64,000 nt of DNA from PALSA-612 sp964595575 (GTDB lineage Bacteria; Actinomycetota; Thermoleophilia; Gaiellales; Gaiellaceae). Positions within the stretch are counted from its first letter, which is position 1, and each line of letters starts with the position of its first letter. The notes under the pieces were generated by a model. The model was not told where the DNA came from and searched no databases. It was given only the letters and a program-made list of their open reading frames with translations. Position numbers and translations under genes: made by a program. Location of the stretch: the NCBI GenBank assembly GCA_964595575.1, contig CAZQRA010000006.1, positions 27,155-91,154 on the forward strand. Reading direction: 5' to 3'. Shown here piece after piece: positions 59,258 to 64,000 of this stretch.

Positions 59258-59842
59258 ATGGGATTCTTCAGACGAGGAAGCTCCGACGAGGTCGAGAGGC
59301 TGCTCCGGCGGGCTCGGCCGCTACCACCTCCCGATCTCGTTGCCTCGATCAGCGCCCGCGTGGGCGCGTCGCCGGCGCGTCGTCGCTCTCGCCTTGCCTT
59401 CGCGGCGGCCGCGACGACCTTCGCCCTCGGCTCGCTCGTGTCCTTCGGCGGGCTTGGGTACGCGGCCTCCGCCTCCTACCGAACGGTCGAGGTAGTCAAG
59501 CGCATGGTCGTTTCCAGCGAGCCGCGTACCCTGGCGAGGAGCTCCGCCTCGGACCAGTACCGTCAGAGCTCGCTTCCCCAGGGCCCGACCCAGACGCGCC
59601 CCAGGAGCAAGCCTACAACCGGCGCCACGCTGGGCGCCCAGGGGGCTCAGAGGGCGCGCGAGCGGGCCGGGCAGCGGGTGCAGACGACGGTGAAGAGGCC
59701 GACCGCGAAGCCCCGGCCGGTGAAGGCCGAAGGCCAGCTGCCGTTCACCGGCCTCTCGCTCGCAGGGACGCTTGCCCTGAGCGCTGCCCTTGTCGCTCTA
59801 GGCCTGTTCCTGCGCCGGCGCGAGAGCAAGAACTCGGGCTGA
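59258..59842 (+). CDS. LPXTG-type surface or membrane protein
   Basis: 194 residues. The basic N-terminus (MGFFRRGSSDEVERLLRRARP) precedes a membrane segment at about 46-70 (LAFAAAATTFALGSLVSFGGLGYA, split by its Gly turn). The middle is Ser/Gln/Arg-rich and disordered. The C-terminus is LPFTG at 161-165, a hydrophobic stretch and RRRESK, the exact layout of a sortase sorting signal. A second hydrophobic segment at the N-terminus means it could also be a plain two-segment membrane protein. GGGGAGGGA precedes ATG 59258. Function unknown; no sortase gene in the window. Confidence 0.75.
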   Translation: MGFFRRGSSDEVERLLRRARPLPPPDLVASISARVGASPARRRSRLAFAAAATTFALGSLVSFGGLGYAASASYRTVEVVKRMVVSSEPRTLARSSASDQYRQSSLPQGPTQTRPRSKPTTGATLGAQGAQRARERAGQRVQTTVKRPTAKPRPVKAEGQLPFTGLSLAGTLALSAALVALGLFLRRRESKNSG

Positions 59843-59854
59843 TCGGAGCGAACG

Positions 59855-59947
59855 GCCACCTGCGCTCGACCGGCGGCTCCTTGTGACCCGCGCGGCGGGG
59901 CCTCCTGTGCCTAGGAGGAGCGGCACCACGCCTAGGGCGCAGGTGGC
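59855..59947. repeat. compound inverted repeat between convergent genes
   Basis: Eleven-base arms GCCACCTGCGC (59855-59865) and GCGCAGGTGGC (59937-59947) enclose a smaller hairpin, CCTCCT/AGGAGG (59901-59918). It probably ends transcription from both sides. The right arm lies inside the 3' end of the minus-strand gene. Confidence 0.6.
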
Positions 59948-61194
59948 GGAAGGAGGCTGACCGCGAGGCCGTCGACGGCCACCGTCCGTCCTGGCGAGAC
60001 GGCGATCACCTTGAGCAGGCCGTGCCGGGGTCTCGACCACGTGGCGACCGGGAGGATCTGGATCCGTGGTCGTCCGCCGCTCCGCAGGTCGACGCGGGCA
60101 ACTCTCTTCCGTCCGAGGTACACGTGCACGGCTCCACAGGCTCGGCAACGCAGAGCGACCAGGGCTAGCCGGCGAGCAGAGACGACGCGGGTCAAGGCCG
60201 CGCCCTTCTGGTCTGTCTGCGTCAAGGTGCTCGAGAAGAAGCGTCGACCGGAGAGGGATCTCCACCTGCCCCGACGTGCCAGGGCGCGATCATCGAGGGG
60301 CACCGTCAGGCACCGCTCGCGGCTCCAAGGAGAGACGCCGTAGCGGCGGGAGCGGGACCGGGCTGCGAAGCAGTAGGTGTACCCCGGCCGGGTCGACCAG
60401 GCCGCCTGCGTACGCGAGGTGCGGCGGAGCCATAGGCGGCGCGCGCCCAGAGGGCGCGAGGGGCCGGCGACTCGCACGCCGACATCGAAGGACGACACGG
60501 CTACGGGGGCGACCGCTCGCCAGGAGGGGACGACGCGATCGGTGGGCCGCACGAAGGAGCGGAAGGCGGGGCCGCCGATGCTGACCGCGTTAGGGTTGCG
60601 GAACACCCGCGCGTCCTCGTACCGGCCGAGCTCGACCAAGGCGACTGCCAAGGTGGCGGCCAGGGCCGCAGCCACGGAAGCGAGGGCGACTCCTTCCCTC
60701 AGTGCCCAGAAACGCGTGAGCAGCCGGTCGGCAAGGGCGGCGACGACGAGGGCGCCGGCGTAGATCCCCGAGATGAGGGCAGCGAGGCCGACCGGCTCGA
60801 GCGAGCCCGCTTGCGACCAGCGGTCGTAGCCGGTGCTCAGTCCCGCAGCCACTCCGCCGATCAACAGGAGGAGGGCAAGCCAGGACGCCAGGGCCGAGCT
60901 GGTACCTGAGACCGCGGGAGTCACGCTTCCGAAGTGCATAGCCCTCTCCAAGGAAAGGGGCGGCGAGACCTCTCCCCCTGCTTCCCGGGTAGCTGCCGTC
61001 GGGCCTCCTAGGTATTGCACGAGCCGGCGCCCGATCGGCTCCGAAACCGAGAAGGCGGCTTGGCGGGGCAGCCCTTCGACCTCGTGGACGAGGGCGCTCA
61101 CGCCTAGCGCGGCGAGGAGGTTGAGCGCTCCCCAGCCGAGGGCCGGGAGTACCGCTCCGTCGCTACTCACCGAGAAGGAGACCGCGCCCACCAT
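59932..61194 (-). CDS. membrane protein with fibronectin-like C-terminal segment
   Basis: 420 residues from ATG 61194, which has no ribosome site. About six membrane segments occur in the first 200 residues (ALNLLAALGVSALV, LASWLALLLLIGGVAAG, VGLAALISGIYAGALVVAALA, VASVAAALAATLAVALV). The outside part has RPGYTYCFAARSRSRRYGVSPWSRERCLTVPLDDRAL, cut after TYCFAARS, a segment I recall from many Thermoleophilia-type extracellular proteins, then a beta-rich end. The frame stays open upstream to a TAG at 61330, with helical residues directly before the ATG; see findings. Function unknown. Confidence 0.75.
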   Translation of the reverse strand: MVGAVSFSVSSDGAVLPALGWGALNLLAALGVSALVHEVEGLPRQAAFSVSEPIGRRLVQYLGGPTAATREAGGEVSPPLSLERAMHFGSVTPAVSGTSSALASWLALLLLIGGVAAGLSTGYDRWSQAGSLEPVGLAALISGIYAGALVVAALADRLLTRFWALREGVALASVAAALAATLAVALVELGRYEDARVFRNPNAVSIGGPAFRSFVRPTDRVVPSWRAVAPVAVSSFDVGVRVAGPSRPLGARRLWLRRTSRTQAAWSTRPGYTYCFAARSRSRRYGVSPWSRERCLTVPLDDRALARRGRWRSLSGRRFFSSTLTQTDQKGAALTRVVSARRLALVALRCRACGAVHVYLGRKRVARVDLRSGGRPRIQILPVATWSRPRHGLLKVIAVSPGRTVAVDGLAVSLLPPPAP

Positions 61195-61329
61195 AACGAG
61201 GCCGAGGAGGGCCCGCCGCGCCTGCCCTCCCAGTCGAGCCAGCGGCAGCCCTACCTCCGCCTTGCCCTCCCCGTTGCTCTCCTCGAGCCGGCGACGGAGT
61301 TGCGCCAGGCGTTCCTGCCCCCGTTGGAC

Positions 61330-61794
61330 CTAGCCGAGAAGCTGCGCCGCGAGCCATGCCTCGAGATCGGGTGCGAGCTTGTTCCCCCCTTCTCGTGCCT
61401 GCCGCTCCCGCCAGCGGAGGGTGAGAACGAGCCATCGCTCCTCGCTGAAGGCGAGGGAGGAGGACTCCCGCGCCCAGCGCTCGAGCTGGCGAGCTCGCTG
61501 CCTATCGCTCCCGACCCAAGCCTCTGCCACGGCCCGAGCCTCGCGCTCGATGTCGGCGAAGGCTGCGGCCGCCTCGCGAAGCCGCACGAGCTCGACCTGG
61601 AGAGCGGAGAGCCTTTGCTCGGCTCGCCGCGTCCACACGGTCGCCCTTGACGGCCTCGCACCGGCGGCGAGGCGCCGTGCCTTGAGTCTGGGCGCTACGC
61701 CCCACGCCAGTCGCAGCAGAGCAATGGCGACCTCAGCGGCAAGCCGCGCGGCGCCGGCCATCGACTCCGCCGCCCAGCCCGAAAGGGCGGTCAC
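61330..61794 (-). CDS. helical protein of unknown function, 154 aa
   Basis: Start GTG 61794 (ATG 61761 is possible). The N-terminus has a moderately hydrophobic stretch (LAAEVAIALLRLAWGVAP). Most of the rest is a charged coiled-coil-like helix (RRAEQRLSALQVELVRLREAAAAFADIEREA), cut at the LVRLREAA turn. The frame ends in TAG 61332-61330 and is the same frame as the next gene. I do not recognise a family. Confidence 0.6.
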   Translation of the reverse strand: MTALSGWAAESMAGAARLAAEVAIALLRLAWGVAPRLKARRLAAGARPSRATVWTRRAEQRLSALQVELVRLREAAAAFADIEREARAVAEAWVGSDRQRARQLERWARESSSLAFSEERWLVLTLRWRERQAREGGNKLAPDLEAWLAAQLLG

Positions 61795-61906
61795 GAGCTC
61801 TGCTCGGGGGATGAAGCCATGGCGCTCGTAGGCTACTTCGCGCGACCGCTGGAGCCTAGGCCGCTCGAGAGGGCGAAGCAGGACGAGTGGTCGCAGTCCA
61901 GGGGTT

Positions 61907-61922
61907 TCGACACCGGTGTCGA
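61907..61922. promoter_or_regulatory. 16-bp perfect palindrome, candidate operator
   Basis: TCGACACCGGTGTCGA lies 113 bases upstream of GTG 61794 in a 235-base gap with no gene, the largest in the window. The size and symmetry suit a dimeric repressor. Nothing else was seen in this gap. Confidence 0.45.
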
Positions 61923-62029
61923 TCCCGGCAGGAGACGAAGGGCGTCTCGGTCTCGATCACCCCCGAGGCCGCCCCGAAGGGCGGCGGCGGAGCTTTCTCC
62001 TTCGACCCGGTGAGAGGAGGAGGGGAGCG

Positions 62030-63034
62030 TCAGCCCGCCACCGGCAGCGAGAGGGCGTCTCGCTTGGAGGCGATGACGTCGGCGAGGATGGCGTCCAGGT
62101 CGAGGGTGGGCTCCCAGCCGATGGCGGCCCGGATCTTGTCGATGCAGGGGATGCGGTGGAGCATGTCCTCGATGCCGGCGCCGTAGGCCTGCTCGAAGGG
62201 GACGAACACGAGGGTGGAACTCGAGCCCACGCGGTCGATCACCTTGCGGGCAAGGTCGACGATGCGGACGGGCGTCGTCGAGCCCACGTTGTAGATCTCC
62301 CCGGAGGCGCCATGCTCCATCAGCCCCACCAGCGCTCGCACCGTATCCCGGACGTGGCAGAAGCAGCGGGTCTGGGTGCCGTCGCCGAAGATCTCGAGCG
62401 GCTCGTCCCGCAGCGCCCGCTCCACGAAGCGGGGCACGACCATGCCGTATTGGCCGCTCTGACGGGGGCCGACGGTGTTGAAGAGGCGGGCGATGACGCA
62501 GTCGAGGCCCCGCTCGTAGTGGTGGGCGAGGGCCAGGAACTCGTCCATGGCCTTGGAGTCGGCATAGGCCCACCGCCGCTGGGTGGTGGGGCCGTACACC
62601 CGCCGGTCGTCCTCGACCAACGGTCGCTCCTCCCGGTGGTCGCCGTAGACCTCGGAGGTGGAGGCGATGAGCACCCGCTTGCCGAAGCGGTTGCAGTGCT
62701 CGAGCACGATCTCCGTCCCCTGGAGGTTGGTGACCAAAGTCTTCACCGGCTGCTCGACGATGAGGCGCACTCCCACCGCCGCCGCCAGGTGGTAGACGAC
62801 ATCGCACTTGTACACGAGCTCGTTGACGATGGCCGGGGAGAGCACCGAGTCCACGACGAGGTGGAAGCGAGGGTGGCCGCGCAGGTGCTCCACGTTGGCC
62901 AGGGAGCCGGTGGAGAGGTCGTCGAGGACGTACACCTCCAGGCCCTGGCTCAAGAGGAGCTCGCAGAGGTGAGAGCCGATGAAGCCGGCGCCACCGGTGA
63001 CGAGCGCCTTCCGCTTCCCGGTCGCGGCGGTCAC
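62030..63034 (-). CDS. NAD-dependent sugar-nucleotide epimerase/dehydratase (SDR)
   Basis: 334 residues. ALVTGGAGFIGSHLCELLL gives the GxxGxxG at 14-20, DDLSTGS binds the NAD ribose, and the active site has STSEVYGDH and YADSKAMDE (YxxxK). RLFNTVGPRQSGQYGMVVPRF and IFGDGTQTRCFCHVRDTVRAL are the shared lid sequence of UDP-glucuronate decarboxylase and UDP-glucose epimerase relatives. The closest resemblance is to UDP-xylose-synthase-like or GalE3 proteins; the reaction cannot be fixed from sequence alone. TACCCT (63044-63049, minus) ends nine bases before GTG 63034. It is divergent from clpC. Confidence 0.9.
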   Translation of the reverse strand: MTAATGKRKALVTGGAGFIGSHLCELLLSQGLEVYVLDDLSTGSLANVEHLRGHPRFHLVVDSVLSPAIVNELVYKCDVVYHLAAAVGVRLIVEQPVKTLVTNLQGTEIVLEHCNRFGKRVLIASTSEVYGDHREERPLVEDDRRVYGPTTQRRWAYADSKAMDEFLALAHHYERGLDCVIARLFNTVGPRQSGQYGMVVPRFVERALRDEPLEIFGDGTQTRCFCHVRDTVRALVGLMEHGASGEIYNVGSTTPVRIVDLARKVIDRVGSSSTLVFVPFEQAYGAGIEDMLHRIPCIDKIRAAIGWEPTLDLDAILADVIASKRDALSLPVAG

Positions 63035-63153
63035 AGGGCCGACAGGGTAGCGAAGAGGCCGGTCGCGGTGGCCTCCCAGGCGCGCTGCCCTGTCAGGCGT
63101 CGGCTACCATAGGCGTACGGAAGTCGAGCGGCCGAAGGGGGGCCGAGAGCAAG

Positions 63154-64000
63154 GTGTTCGAGAGGTTCACAGAGCGTGCACGACAGGTAGTCGTCCTCGC
63201 CCAAGACGAGGCGCGGGCGCTCAAGCACAACTACATCGGCACCGAGCACATCCTGCTCGGGCTGCTCCGCGAGGAGGAAGGCCTGGCTGCGCGCGTGCTC
63301 GAGTCGCTCGACATCACCGTGGAGGAGGTGCGGGCGCAGGTCGCGCGCATCGTGGGCCAGGGCGACGAGGTGACGACCGGGCAGATCCCGTTCACGCCTC
63401 GGGCCAAGAAGGTGCTCGAGCTGGCGCTCAGGGAGGCCTTGTCCCTGGGCCACAACTACATCGGCACCGAGCACATCCTGCTCGGGCTCGTGCGCGAGAA
63501 CGAGGGGGTGGCTGCCCGCATCCTCCTCGACTTCGACGCCGATGCGGAGAAGATCCGCAACGAGATCATCCGCATGCTGTCCGGGCCCGGCCGGCGCCAG
63601 CAGGGGCCGGGCATGTCGGCGGCGGAGAAGCAGAAGTCGTCCAAGCTGCTCGACCAGTTCGGGCGCAACCTCACCCGGCAGGCGGCCGAGGGCAAGCTCG
63701 ACCCGGTGGTGGGGCGCCAGACCGAGATCGAGCGGGTCATGCAGATCCTCTCGCGGCGCACCAAGAACAACCCCGTGCTCGTGGGCGAGCCGGGGGTGGG
63801 CAAGACCGCCGTGGTGGAGGGCCTGGCCCAGCGCATCGCCGCCGGCAACGTGCCCGAGCTGCTCAAGGGCAAGCAGATCTACACCCTCGACCTGGCTGCC
63901 CTGGTGGCCGGCTCCAAGTACCGGGGCGAGTTCGAGGAGCGCCTGAAGAAGGTGATGAAGGAGATCACCCAGCGGGGCGACATCATCCTCTTCATCGACG
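63154..64000 (+). CDS. clpC: ATP-dependent Clp protease ATP-binding subunit ClpC, N-terminal part
   Basis: 282 residues are inside the window and the gene runs off the edge. It starts at GTG 63154 (VFERFTERARQVVVLAQDEA). The two Clp_N repeats are clear, each with HNYIGTEHILLGL, encoded by a nearly identical 37-base stretch at 63226 and 63451. The linker and the first AAA+ domain follow: GRQTEIERVMQILSRR, Walker A GEPGVGKT, and the Walker B start IILFID. It unfolds proteins for ClpP. No CtsR or HspR box was recognised; TACCAT at 63105-63110 may be the -10. Confidence 0.96.
   Translation, partial: MFERFTERARQVVVLAQDEARALKHNYIGTEHILLGLLREEEGLAARVLESLDITVEEVRAQVARIVGQGDEVTTGQIPFTPRAKKVLELALREALSLGHNYIGTEHILLGLVRENEGVAARILLDFDADAEKIRNEIIRMLSGPGRRQQGPGMSAAEKQKSSKLLDQFGRNLTRQAAEGKLDPVVGRQTEIERVMQILSRRTKNNPVLVGEPGVGKTAVVEGLAQRIAAGNVPELLKGKQIYTLDLAALVAGSKYRGEFEERLKKVMKEITQRGDIILFID

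Noticed and set aside
18729..61332. Possible reassignment or read-through of TAG because two TAG codons interrupt coding sequence
   Set aside because: TAG is the normal stop of many intact genes here (greA, the GT2 ending at 7212, the deacetylase ending at 25721, the GT ending at 51944), so a general recoding is not supported; mutation or error is simpler.
63035..63153. CtsR or HspR operator upstream of clpC
   Set aside because: No GGTCAAA-type direct repeat or CTTGAGT-N7-ACTCAAG inverted repeat is visible.
63226..63490. 37-base repeated sequence at the start of clpC as a mobile or recombinogenic repeat
   Set aside because: It encodes the two Clp_N repeats normally found in ClpC, each with the HNYIGTEHILLGL motif.
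1..64000. tRNA genes, CRISPR arrays, insertion sequences, prophage genes or toxin-antitoxin pairs
   Set aside because: No T-loop/anticodon structure, regular spaced repeats, transposase motifs or phage proteins were found by reading both strands and all gaps.

Overview
This is about 64 kb of a very GC-rich actinobacterial chromosome. GTG starts are frequent and stop/start overlaps (ATGA, GTGA) are common. The best guess from sequence alone is class Thermoleophilia. Two things suggest it: the Ig-like module in the secreted protein at 45548-47299 (GTLVAS/GSW, YQWRRCD, NSAGSAS type), and the TYCF...WS.ERC...PLDDRAL-type segment at 59932-61194. This placement is an inference. The sequence looks like a draft assembly: it has a 100-N gap, one gene with two compensating one-base indels, and one or two suspicious in-frame TAG codons.

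Layout. Left edge (1-4784): housekeeping genes, namely the end of folK, a DUF2469-type gene, coaX, a dihydrouridine synthase, greA and lysS. Right edge (63154-64000): the start of clpC. Between them lies a roughly 58-kb surface-polysaccharide island. It begins with two glycosyltransferases (GTs) translationally coupled to lysS. A long minus-strand unit (18962 down to 7206) carries a broken GT2, an ABC-2 permease and Wzt-type ATPase, two GT2s (one fused to a polysaccharide deacetylase), a frameshifted epimerase, more GTs and an unusual methyltransferase. A plus-strand unit (20847-27567) carries a GT4/GT-C fusion, a GT, a deacetylase, a GNAT and a secreted heparin-lyase-like protein. The minus unit 31351-27613 is GT, acyltransferase-3 and SGNH hydrolase. 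The plus unit 31431-36408 is GT, Wzx-like flippase, PIG-L deacetylase and CelD-type GNAT. The plus unit 37843-43857 is Wzz-like, CpsD-like kinase, Wzy-like polymerase, D-glucuronyl C5-epimerase-like enzyme and two GTs. The minus unit 47299-43901 is a second heparin-lyase-like protein, a sugar aminotransferase and a hexapeptide acetyltransferase. The plus unit 49031-51944 is methyltransferase, radical SAM/SPASM enzyme and GT. The minus unit 59032-52096 is a Wzy/ligase with TPR-like tail, ECF sigma factor, polyprenyl-phosphate sugar transferase, Gfo/Idh/MocA dehydrogenase and an FAD oxidoreductase. Last come an LPXTG-type protein, two membrane/helical proteins and an NAD-dependent sugar epimerase.

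How it works together (inference). The priming transferase at 54737 loads the first sugar on undecaprenyl phosphate and the many GTs extend the chain. Two export routes are encoded: Wzx/Wzy/Wzz/CpsD and a Wzm/Wzt ABC transporter. The dehydrogenase, aminotransferase and acetyltransferase resemble WbpB, WbpE and WbpD and suggest a 2,3-diamino-uronic acid. The C5-epimerase-like protein and two lyase-like secreted proteins also fit a uronic-acid polymer. Two separate deacetylase + N-acyltransferase pairs suggest N-acyl remodelling.

No tRNA, rRNA, CRISPR array, insertion sequence or phage gene was seen. No gene-free stretch exceeds about 235 bases; the larger ones hold candidate promoters, hairpins and palindromes listed below.
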